Assembly (NCBI GenBank): GCA_033439295.1
Contig: JAVTLE010000011.1
Coordinates: 682,082 to 746,081 of the forward strand
Length of the DNA stretch: 64,000 nucleotides
Source of the DNA: Deuterostichococcus epilithicus
Lineage: Eukaryota > Chlorophyta > Trebouxiophyceae > Prasiolales > Stichococcaceae
Direction: 5' to 3'
Below, piece after piece: positions 1 to 10,198 of this stretch (within the stretch, counting starts at the first letter, position 1; every line of letters starts with the position of its first letter). Made by a program: the position numbers and the translations under genes. Under the pieces are notes generated by a model. That model saw only the letters and a program-made list of their open reading frames with translations, did no database searches and was not told where the DNA came from.

Positions 1-2539
1 CGCTCGCCAGGGTGCGCTTCATTTCAGCCCCAAGGTCAGATGATGCAGTTACTGTCGCAGGCGCCAGTCGCCGGCCTGCGTCTCGCATGTGTGCACGCTA
101 CTGCCTGTGCTCTCACAACTGGCAGCTGGCGGTGAGGTGCACTGCAGCATGTTTGGCCTGACAGCGTGCGGCATGGCGGACACCTGGAGGGAATCACAGC
201 CGGCTGACTCCTCTGAACTTGTTCCCGCTGCCCTCAGGGATCGGCAGAGGACGCTGTCCCGCAGCGGCTGCGCCACGTGCTGACGCGCATCTGCAGCAGC
301 ACGCGCCTGGAGCCGCTCGTCAGGGCCGCCTACCTGCCGTCGGGCGGCATGTTCTCCACGTGGCAGACCTCCGACGTGCCAGCGGCGCCGCGGGCGCTGG
401 CCCCTGCGGCGTCGGCCGGCAGCATGGAGGCGGCCCTGCAGCGCATGAGGTCCGAGGTTCCGGGCCTCAAGGGCTTTGGCGGCACGGGCTCCTTCACGAT
501 CTCGGGGATGGCGGGCGGCTCGGCAGCCGCCGTGGAACGCTCCAGCAAGAGCGCGGGATACGTTTCGGCAGCGGCCGCCGAGGCGCCTAGCCGCAAGGCC
601 GCCGTGGTGCCAGGTGCCGGTTCTGCTTCCGCTGCTGCAGGTGCTCGAAGATGGAGCCGCCTGTGGTTGCCCTCCTGCAGGCCTGGCTGTGACATTTGGC
701 CTCATCAATGGTCGATTGCCCGTCTGCATGCTGGATCGCTTCACAGGCATGATCAGAATGCTCTGGCCCTCCAGCAAGCCTGCAGTGGTCGAGCAGCGCA
801 GGCATGCACAATGTCGTGGGGACTGCCCCCTGAGCTGCGCAGGCGCCTGGGGGCTGGCGGAGCGTGCGGTGGCTGCGGATGCGCTGGCGACGATAGCAGC
901 GCAGCTGCGCTGCGCCAGGGTGGTCCTGCCGCGCCTGCTGCCGGCAGCGGACCCTCAGTCGATCGACAGGTTCTTCTCCCGCACTGTCGACGCATCAGGT
1001 ACAAGCGGACCAGTCGTCGTGGCAGCATCAGTCGTTGCACGCGCTGAAGCCATTAAATTCACGGACTCACTGCTGCCCATTCAGCAAGCGCTATGGGCGC
1101 GTGCCACTCGGATTCTGCCAGCGTGTCTCAGATGCAGCGCCTTGCTTGCTGCAAGCGATTGAGGGGGACGATCCAGGCTCTCTGCAACGCTTATCGCATG
1201 GCAATGTGCCGCAGAGGATGTGCAGGACGCAGTGATGCGCGGGGCCGCTCGGGCCGCGCTTCACGTGGCCGACCTGGCTGACGACGTCGCCTCGACGAAC
1301 TACAATCTGCGAGAGGTTGTGGGGCCAGCGCCTGGCTGCAGTGCATCTTGCTCGCACCAGCATGGCCCCGCCGGCAGTACACGGTTCAAGATGATGCCGG
1401 GCGACCCTTCGTGACGCCCATGCTTCTTGTCGGACGGGCAGCCAAAGAGCGCCTTTTGTTTGTGGTGCAAATAGGTGCCGGAGGGTACAGCAGCATGGGT
1501 GGCTGATGCCGCGAATGAGCTTGGCGCTCTTAGCGCACGCGTCTCCGCCGCTGGACCCGCCCTGTCGCCGGCTGCAGCCCCTCGGGTGTGACTGCATTCT
1601 GCTCATACGAAGGGGACCTCAATCTCGGCAATCTGGCACGCATGATGGTGGTAAGGTTTCGCAAGCATGCTTGCGTGCAGCTGACTGCGGATGCCTTGAC
1701 TGGAAGTTCGCAGCAGCATCATCTCATCAGGTGTGTTGCCTGCGTGTGTCTTGACGACGGTCAATCTAATGCCAACGAAAGACCTGTCGTACCTGCAGAT
1801 CTGGCGCCATGCGTCGGCGTATCTGGCAGAGACCGTGCTGGCGGGCCTCGTCAAAGGGCGCAGTAAATGCACAGCGGCTGGGCGCGGCGCCATGGCGGCG
1901 GACCTGACAGAGCTGGCGGCAGCAGCGGCGTCGGCGGCGCTCAAAGACGTGGCGGTGGCGGCGGCGCTGCACGCGCACCTGCGGCTGGTGGACGCCTGGA
2001 TCAAGGTGACCGTGCAGAGGGTGTGTCAAGCGTAAAAGTTGCAGCCGTGCTGGTCCTACAGTCGTTCCGGCTCACTTGAAATCCAGAGTCCGGCGTCTGC
2101 TGCTCTGGCCGCAGCGCATGGACATAGCGCAGCCGGCCGCATCCGGGCGCTGCCGACCCTGGTGTCCGTCTGAGAATCCTGCCTGGTTGGTTTAGTATCT
2201 ATTAACAAATTATAAATTAAAATTGTTAATCTTTTTTTTCTTTTTTTTTTTATGTATTTATTTATTTAATTAATTATTTAATTATTTAATTTATCAAATT
2301 AAATTTAATGTAGCAATCACCTTATTGTCTTAAAGGACAGTGCCTTCACCACTGTGAAGGCCTTCTACATCGACACGGATGCGGAGCTGGTGCGTTGGGC
2401 CGGCACGCACCCGGAGTACAGCCCGGAAGCGCTGATGGCGCTTGTGACCAGCGTTGCGGACTTCCGTGGGCTGCTGCGCAGCAAACGGGCTGCGCTGCTG
2501 GAGGCTGTGACCGGCGCCGCGGCCGGCAGCGGCATGTGA
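1..2539 (+). CDS. VPS50: VPS50/syndetin (CCDC132-like), C-terminal part
   Basis: Syndetin is the subunit that defines the EARP tethering complex (with VPS51-53), which recycles cargo from endosomes. Only the C-terminal half is here; the 5' end lies off the left edge. Exons seen: from about 241 (PQRLRHVLTRICSS), about 850-1000 (SIDRFFSRTVDASG), about 1590-1730, about 1790-2034 (AALHAHLRLVDAWIKV), and the last from 2341 to the TGA at 2537-2539. The last exon (VKAFYIDTDAELVRW, then HPEYSPEALMAL) matches the end of the family's DUF2451 region, whose human form has a similar YIKAYYL...WI..HREYS pattern. The last intron (about 2035-2340) carries a very AT-rich block. The family call rests on recalled similarity and the exact donors of the first exons are uncertain. 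Confidence 0.72.
2192..2312. repeat. AT-rich low-complexity block in the last VPS50 intron
   Basis: About 120 bases are almost pure A and T, with long T runs and repeated TTTA/ATTTA words, inside an otherwise GC-rich region. The block sits in the final intron of the VPS50 gene, ending just before the acceptor at 2340. Confidence 0.9.
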
Positions 2540-2958
2540 CCATGCTGCAGTCGGCAATGGCTACATCATTTGACTGCCAATTAGCATGCACAATGAGTAT
2601 CCGAAGGTTTGTTCCAGCGGCAGCTGTAGCAAGTGCCAACCTCGCCATCTGATCGCAGCTGAAGATGTCAGGAGGGCCAACTTTTGACGTTTGAAAGCAC
2701 ATGGTAATGTGCAAGGCTCCAAAATTGGCTCCAAAATTGGCTCCAAAGATTGGCGCCCTGTCCTGTGCCTTCATAATAAGCGGTGCAGTACTGATGTTGT
2801 ATCCACCAGTACGCACTGGTGTTCCTCCTGCTCGGCGAGCTCTTGCTTTTATATCATCATCGCAGCGTTGCGTTCCAGTGCTGCAAGCGCCGGCGCCAGG
2901 ATATCATGCGTGCTTCCACCGCCCACACTCGCACGTTCCCGTCAGTCTCGCTGGTGAG
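2540..2958. other. Convergent 3' intergenic/UTR stretch
   Basis: This lies between the VPS50 stop and the stop of the NTF2-like gene on the other strand. It holds the 13-bp tandem repeat at 2713-2752 and otherwise only shadow reading frames. I see no gene here. Confidence 0.6.
2713..2752. repeat. 13-bp tandem repeat, three copies
   Basis: Three consecutive units of GGCTCCAAAATTG are present; the last differs slightly (GGCTCCAAAGATTG). The block is in the 3' flank between the convergent VPS50 and NTF2-like genes. Confidence 0.85.
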
Positions 2959-4280
2959 CTACTCGGCCTTGGCCAGTCGCACAATCTGGGCAGAGTCGGC
3001 GAAAATTTTGAAGGTTTTTGCCAGCCACTTGCCGTCGTTGGTTTCAGTCAGCAGCCACACGTGGCACACCGGATGTACACAGCCCCTTTTCGTCTGCGGG
3101 GAAGCGTCAACTGAAGTGACGAGGTTGCAATAATATGGCTGAAATGCCGAGGACGGCTGGCAACTGATGAGAGCGCGCTGCAAATTACCACATGCGGCGC
3201 AGTACCTTCTTGTATATATATGACCTTGGGGTTGGCAAGTGCCACAACGTACAGACCTGCATCGAGTCCACACTTATCAGCATGGGTGGGTGGCCGCTGA
3301 CGGGGTAGGTTTGTAGAAGAGATCAGGCAAGTCAGTAAGCCCTACGCAGGCACAAATGAGGTGAGAAATGCACGCCGGATGCGGCTGCAAAGAATCCACC
3401 TGAGGAGCCAGCCTTGCTCTTGTCCTCCACGATGAAGGTGTGTGGCTCCAGGTCCTTGATGTCGATCTCTGCCAGCATCTAGAGACATGACAAATCATCG
3501 TCACTGCGTGACTGTCGGTTCTCGCCGCTGAAGCTGGTGTCCGCTGAATCAAGAATGGCAACGAAAGTTGTCGTGCATGTTGGCGGTGTATCAGATGGCA
3601 GCGTTCATCAGCAGCATGAAGGGGCAAGAAATTCCAATGAGGTTCACGCAGATGCCTACTGCATCAAAGTAGTTCTTGACGGCATCGCGGCCACTGATGT
3701 CAGCGGCATACCACGGCAGCGCCTCTTCGTCACCCACCGAGAACCACTTGATATCCTCTGCGGGTGCACGACAGCCAGAGTGAGATTTGGTTGCAATGCA
3801 ACGACAAGGTGCTTCGTGACGTGCGAGCTTATGTCGGCTGCTGGCGCAAGACTCGCTGCACTGCAAGCGTATATTTGTGGATGCGGCAGCAGACTGAACC
3901 CCTCTGACCGGAACAATGAAGCTGACAACACCGAATCTGTACATCGAAAGCAAGGATTCATGTCCTGAGAATTTCAATCCGGCCTGTCTTTGAACGAGCA
4001 CGCGATGCATTGCAGGAAAGCACTGCCCAGGTGCCGTGTGCCCGTGCGCCTCAACCCTTGCAGCTCGGCGGTTCAGGCACAACAACAGTGCGGATGCGAG
4101 CAATGCCAAGTGCAGGCACAACAGAATCTGTGTGAGATCCTGCCTTCCAGGCACTATGGGTGTGTGCGCACCTGTGAAGTAGGTGCCGAGCATTTTGTCG
4201 ACCTCGCCCTGGCTGAAGAGGTCATACGATGCCGTCACAGTAGCTTTCGGAGTGTCTGCCATGTTTGATGGTGGCTGCAA
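2959..4280 (-). CDS. SnoaL/NTF2-fold small protein
   Basis: Read on the minus strand from the ATG at 4280 (or the in-frame ATG at 4262, MADTPKATVTASYDLF) to the stop at 2959. Exon pieces: the N-terminal helix ending in VDKMLGTYFTG; about 3640-3755, EDIKWFSVGDEEALPWYAAD then ISGRDAVKNYFDAV; about 3410-3480, MLAEIDIKDLEPHTFIVEDK; and the last, WLLTETNDGKWLAKTFKIF then ADSAQIVRLAKAE. The order of helix, aromatic pocket wall and curved strands ending in a W..tf.if strand is typical of SnoaL-like/ketosteroid-isomerase-like NTF2-fold proteins. The substrate is unknown and no organelle signal is obvious. It converges on VPS50 and shares a 1.3-kb upstream region with the THI5-like gene. Splice joins for the two middle introns are approximate. 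Confidence 0.6.
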
Positions 4281-5594
4281 TGAATGAGCATCAAATTACA
4301 TGTTTTAGCGCCTGCACCCGACCTGTACCTGCATCTGCGCATGCAACTGCTTCTGCGCTCAAGGCATCAGCCATGTCTTCCACTGACCGTTTCAGACGTC
4401 GGCAAGCGGACCGTCTGCCGCCGCGCATCTATGCCATGGCCGCTCACGATCCCTACCTACTACAAGCTGTCATGAACTGACTGCACTGCACCAAAGCACA
4501 GACCTAGCACAGAGGTTTCTCGCACGTGCTGCTCTGCTGCGCTTTACAGCTTCGGCAGGAAGAGCGCTGTCTGAACTGATGTGCTGGACTGGCCACAAGC
4601 TGCCTCGTTGCTCTTGATTGCACATCATGAGCGAGGCTGGAACACAGTCGTGTGTACATGTAATGTTGCATGCACGCAGCTTGCTGTGTGCGATATGTAA
4701 CAGCTGGAGGGAGTGTGTTGACAACTGAAAGTCTGTCACCTCCGTCTGCGCGTTGCTGCTTTCAATGCCGTCAACCTCGCTCAATCGGCAGGGCGCAGGA
4801 TCACGGTATCGAGCTTTGTTGGAACCGCCACCAGGTTGACGAACGACGGCGATGACAGGCGCTACTGCAGTTCGCTGACGATGCTGGTCCAAATGATGCG
4901 ACACCGAACCTCGGAAAATCTCTCAGTGTCATCACACCCGACCTGATTCTGGGAGATCCTCAGTTCTGGAATATCTCCCATATGCATCAGCATGATGGAC
5001 GGGTTCATCCTATCATATGACGATTTAGTGGGAACGATTGAAACAAGTTTGGACATACAAGACGAGGCTGGAAAGGTGTAAGGTGTCTCTCAATCGATTG
5101 AAAGCGAGCAATCAGGCGGAGCACCCCCTGATCAGCAATTGATTGCCAGCTCTGACGAAAGGTGACATGCTTCCACATCGTTGGCTTAGTCCTGCTGAAA
5201 TTGCCGATGGATCAAAGGCAAACATAGTGCGCAGCCCGGCTGGTATTATTTTGAAGGGACCCTCGTGGTCCTCCTACCTTGGTGGTCCATCTCGACGGAA
5301 ACGATTTGCAATCTGCCTGTCGCCGCCAACAAATCCGCCAGCTGGGTAAAGGCGGTAATAATGCCAAGCGAGGGCACAATTTGACAAAATGCAGTTAGGC
5401 AGTTGCAATCGCGGCTTGTTGCACGTTTCAACCGAGCAGATGCCTCCTCGTGACCATTCAGTTGCATCGTTGCAGCCGACGGCGTAGGACCAGGTGGTTG
5501 AATCCCCTGCACCTGCCGAGCCATCGCACGTGCTCGGATTGCGCAGCTTTGGACAACCAGGATCTGACATACCGAAACAGCAACAGCTTGTAGG
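4281..5594. other. Divergent intergenic region with no clear gene
   Basis: This is the upstream region shared by the NTF2-like (-) and THI5-like (+) genes. Its base composition is lower in GC than the flanking exons. A 64-codon minus-strand frame (4862-5056) and a short plus-strand frame overlap around 4930-5080, but neither has convincing splice partners or recognisable homology. Confidence 0.5.
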
Positions 5595-8500
5595 ATGGCC
5601 GCGACCAGCGTCACTGTTGCTCTGGACTGGACACCGAATGCGAATCATGTTGGTAGGTGATGCGGTGCTGCATGCATGTAGCTCAGTCTCTGAGAAGCAA
5701 CCTCAAGCACTGCTTATCGCTTGTTTGATATTGCAGGCTTCTACGTGGCCAAGGCTAAAGGCTTCTATGCCGACGTGAAGCTGGACGTCACTCTGGCCAT
5801 CCCGGACGCCGACTACAGCAGCACACCCGTGTCAAAGGTATGTTTCCAATGATGCGACGCGCAGTGGCATGAGCTACTGGCTGGGCAGCTGGGCCCAGAA
5901 CGTCGCGTAAGAAAGTCACGCAATTCGCCGCCGTGCGCAGGTGGCATCTGGCGCGGCGCATTTCGCTGTTGCGCCCTCCGAGACTGTCGTGAGCAACGCC
6001 ACACAGCCGCAGACGGGCACAAAGCCCAGGATCCGGGTGGGGGCTGTGCCTGCGCTTGCGTCTATCTGATACACGTGCACCAGAACGTCAGTTGCATGAT
6101 GCGGGCTTGCCAGCAGAGTGGGTGGGCCTGCCAGCGGAGTGGGTTGGCAGGTGAACACTCCGCATGGTGCTGTTCTGACTCCCAGCTGCTGGTTGTGTGG
6201 CGGACAGGCGGTGGCGGCGCTACTGCAGTCGGACCCGTCGGCGATCGTGACACTCGGCAGCAGTGGGCTGTCGCGGCCGAAGGACCTCGATGGCAAGGTG
6301 TTTCATCAAAAGTGTCTTCACATCCTTCCTTGGAGTTGAGAGCACATACGCTGCTGGGAGTCTCATCACCCTGGGTACCAGAACACTTGTGCTAGGGCTG
6401 CGCGCTCCCCATACTGCAAGCACAAGAACAAGAGCTATAGAATGCGCTGCAAAGGGACACGCCGGCAAGTGCGCCGCCCCCTCTGCTCCTGATCCCCCTG
6501 CGCTCTGCAAGCAACGGCGCTGCTCGTGTGAGTCCGCCCATGCGCACACGCAGGGTTATGCATCTTACGGCGCGCGCTACGAGGGCCGCATCGTGCAGCA
6601 GCTGATTCGCGCCGACGGCGGCAGCGGTGAGTATGACGAGCGTGCGCTGCCGATGCTGGGCATCTGGAACACGCTGTTGGAGGTGGGCAGCCACCCTTTA
6701 ACTGCCCCAGATGCAGTCCCTTGGTAGATACGTCAACGTGGTATGATCGTTCGCCATTCATGTCCTGACGTCCATGTCATGCCGGCAGTGCCAGGCAGCA
6801 CATTGGCATGCAGCTGCAAGGCAGCAGCCGCAGCGGCCCGGCTGCTGCCAGGCCGATCCATTCATGAATGGAGGTGGATGTGGGGGAGCTGTGTCCTAAA
6901 GCCTCTCCTTGGGCCTACAGGGCAAAGCTGATGCCACCTGGGTGTTCACCAATGTGGAGGGTGTGGCGGCGCGGCGGCAAGGTGAGCAGCAGAGGCAGCC
7001 CTGAGCTGTGTATATCTTCAACATCAACAGGCTTGAAAGCTGCCCTGCATTGTGCAAGACGGCAGCAAGCGCAGCGGGCGGGAATGGTGGTCTCTGCGTT
7101 GCAGTCTATGGCCGCGGCGCGACGGGAGCTTTGGCTCCCGATCATGCCCAGGCGGCACTACGAGCAGATACATAGGTATCCGCGCGGGCGCCCACTGCTC
7201 TGTATCCTGGGCTGCCGACGCCTGTGTGCAGCCAGCTTCGAACATGCCACCTGTGGACAGCGCCGCCGTAGCGCAGGGGTGGAGCTGAACGTGTTCCGTC
7301 TGGGCGACTTCGGCATCCCCTACGGCTACTCTCCGGTCCTGGTCGCAGCCGAGGACTACATCCAGTGCGCCTCTGCTGCCTTGGGGCTTCGCCCAGCATC
7401 TCAGCAACTGAAGCTCTGGCCTCGACTGCGGGCCGGCAGGAACGCCTTGCCAGCGGCAGCCAGAGGCACCCTAATGCAGATGTCTTGCCTCACTGCCATA
7501 CGGCTCGCAGGCAGGACACATCCTGCTGCCTAGCAGCTCGGTCGCATGTGCACCTCGAACACACGCTTGACAGCAACAAACCCTGGCGCTGCAGGGCGCA
7601 GCCAGACACTGTGCGGGCGCTTTTGGAGGCGACAGCCAGGTGCTCATCGTCCTCATGTTGCACCCAGAGGGCCCGCGTGTAGGAACAACTGCAGTTTCGT
7701 GCCGCCTGCTGCACTGCATGCTCTCCCAGAGGCAGACCCGTGGAGCGAGCACCCGCAGTCCACCGGACCTTCTGTGCAGGTGCCGGTGCTGACGGCTGTG
7801 CCCTTGCACTGCACTGCAGTGCTGTGATTGGGTTCACGATGCCCTCTGCAGCCCTTCATCCCCTGAACGACTTGCCTACTTCACTGCCTGCTGTGCCCCA
7901 GGGGCTACGAGTGTGCTGCTGCCAACGCCGGGGAGGCGGCGCAGCTGCTGACGCGCACCGCCGCCGCGGAGCACCCCTCGCTGGCGGAGCCTCTGGATGG
8001 CGATTTTGCGGCGGCCTCCGTGGCTGACACCGTGCAGGTGGGTGAAAATCCGCTAAAAGGCGTGCCATCTGCTTGGGAGCTGGCTGGTAGGGCGAGCGGC
8101 TCTGCCACAAAGCTACATGCTACATGTTTTCTTGAGAGCCGCGTCTTGTCGATTGCATGCTGCGAGCGCGATGGAAGCACATCACCACCTCGATATGGAG
8201 ACATAGGCACGAGACACACGTATGCGCTTGCAAGATGCGATATTATCTGGCAACTGCTTCCTCCGCAGTACCTGTTGGAAGGTGGAAGGTGGGGTCGCAT
8301 GGATGCCGCCCGCTGGAGCGGCTTCCTGGACTGGCTCAGCAGCCAGGTGGGCCGTCTTGAAGCTTGCGATCGTGTGCTGGGTTGTAACCCCGGCGCACCA
8401 GTGCTGTGGCGCTTTCCACACGTGTCGGGTGGTTGCCCCAAGCAGCGGCCTCATGCATTGCTGGTGTCACCGCCAGGCGCTTGTCCAGAGCGGCGCGAGT

Positions 8501-9009
8501 ACAGCTCGATGGTGCCTGCCATGTTTGCCTCGGGCATATGAAGCGCTTCGTCCGCAATCTGACGGCTTCTGCGTGACGCCAGAGCAGATGATAATGTTTT
8601 GCCAGGGACGGGCATGTTCAAACTGATATTGGCTCATATGCCGTGCAGGGATTGCTCACATCGAAGATGCAGTCACGCTCGGCACCTGCAGGTGGGCAGA
8701 GATGTCACCCTTCCCAAATAAAGTCTGACGAGGATCAACTCATTCTTCATGTGCACATTGCTGCCTCGCCACCTTTTCAGCAACAGAACGCTTTGCACAT
8801 TGGCTAAACCCCGCGCTCGCATATTTGATGCGATCAAGGCATGCACCGGCCACACCTCTCACACACACAGAAACCCTGAGCAACCCTGCCACAACGCAGG
8901 TGACACTGCCTCGCTGGACGAGCTGCGAGCCGGACAGGCGGGCGAGCCTGTAGCACGTGAGTCCATTGCGGCTGAGCATCTGTTCACCAACGAGTTTCTG
9001 CCTCAGTGA
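5595..9009 (+). CDS. THI5/NMT1-like solute-binding-fold protein
   Basis: Twelve exons join in frame to 344 residues: 5595-5652, 5737-5837, 5941-6036, 6208-6297, 6554-6682, 6921-6981, 7277-7364, 7595-7639, 7902-8037, 8269-8346, 8649-8691 and 8900-9009, all GT-AG. The protein opens with VTVALDWTPNANHVGFYVAK and continues with VASGAAHFAVAPSE, YASYGARYEGRIVQQLIRAD, ADATWVFTNVEG, LGDFGIPYGYSPVLVA and QPDTVRALLEATARG. This is the full order of motifs of the SsuA/THI5 (NMT1) periplasmic-binding-protein family. There is no signal peptide and no neighbouring ABC permease. The Cys-rich CCCFC motif of fungal THI5 (HMP-P synthase) is absent. A pyrimidine-binding or thiamine-related role is inference; the family call is firm. 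Confidence 0.85.
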
Positions 9010-10198
9010 GGGGTCCGACGAGATTTCAAACTTCGAGGTTTCATACGAAGCTTGTGGGTGCAGAAGTCTGTTTGTTGAAGAACGGTGAACGAATTTTATG
9101 AGTGTTTGCATATATCCGCCAAGCCTTCCTAACATTTGCCAACACTTCCTCCTCTCTCCTGTCTCTTGTCTCTGTTTTGTCTCTCCTCCTCTCTCCTCCT
9201 CGTTTCTCCTCCTCCATAACGGGCCTGTGCTCCCAAACGTTTCAAGCCGCCCTCCGCTGACTGTAGCCGTATCTGCATCACAGCAAAGCGGCACGGCATT
9301 CAGACAGCGCAGATCTGTCAGTGACGGCGAGGACAGAACATCCTCATCTCAAGCAGATACTAAGGTCTGCATGGCGGCGGCAATCATTATTGCTTTAGTG
9401 TTAGGCCTGCACCGGTCTCCATGCAAGCGCAGCTGTTCATCAAATCTTATTGCCAGACGTCTGTTATTCAGGTTACAGTCAGTGCAGACACCGCCGGCGG
9501 TCGGTTCCAATGACCAGGCTGGCAGAGCGATAATGATGGTTGCGGGACAGCCACTCTACTTGCCTGCCGCCACAGCTGCTAGCGGTAATGGTCACCGCTT
9601 CATCAATAACTGTGCTGATGGAGGCCATTCGCCTTGTCATAAAACGTACAGCACACGTTCCTAATTCTCCATGCTGCCAGAGCGGGAAGGTGTTCGAGCA
9701 AGACCTCTCGCAGCGTCCGCCATGCCCCGCTGGCGGCCAGCAGACAGGCTCCCTTCTCACTCCCCGCAGCTGCTGGCGCGGCCGCCGCCGGATGCGCTAG
9801 GCCGGCCGCCGTCGCCAGCCATGCTAGCGCGAGCAGACAGCTCCGCCAAGTGCTGTGCATATCCCGCCTCACCCCTGCCACGCGCAACGCGAAAGCTCGT
9901 GAACACCTCCACATCCCAACATCAGCGCTGGTGGTCACTGCCCTGGCCAGAGTGTCAGCCAGACATCTGCCCCCGCCATGTGTAGCCTTTCCTAGAAGTG
10001 CGCGGCAGAGCTCGGTTCCGGGAGGCTGGCGCGCCACAGGAGCGACGTCGGTGAGTGCCGTCTCGGCCAGCACACGCATCCGACTGGTACAGTGGGTCCA
10101 GAGTGATGTCCAGAATGGGTTGTACACGTTTTTGTACACGTAACAAGCAGAAGAGGTGCTGCACAGGCCGGCAGACACGACAACGAACCTCCATTGGA
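9010..10198. other. Convergent intergenic/3' region
   Basis: This lies between the THI5-like stop and the stop of the PHS1-like gene on the other strand. It contains a long pyrimidine-rich run at about 9140-9215 (repeated CTCCT/CTCTCCT). Open frames here, including a long minus-strand one from about 9603, show no family signal. I see no supported gene. Confidence 0.5.
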
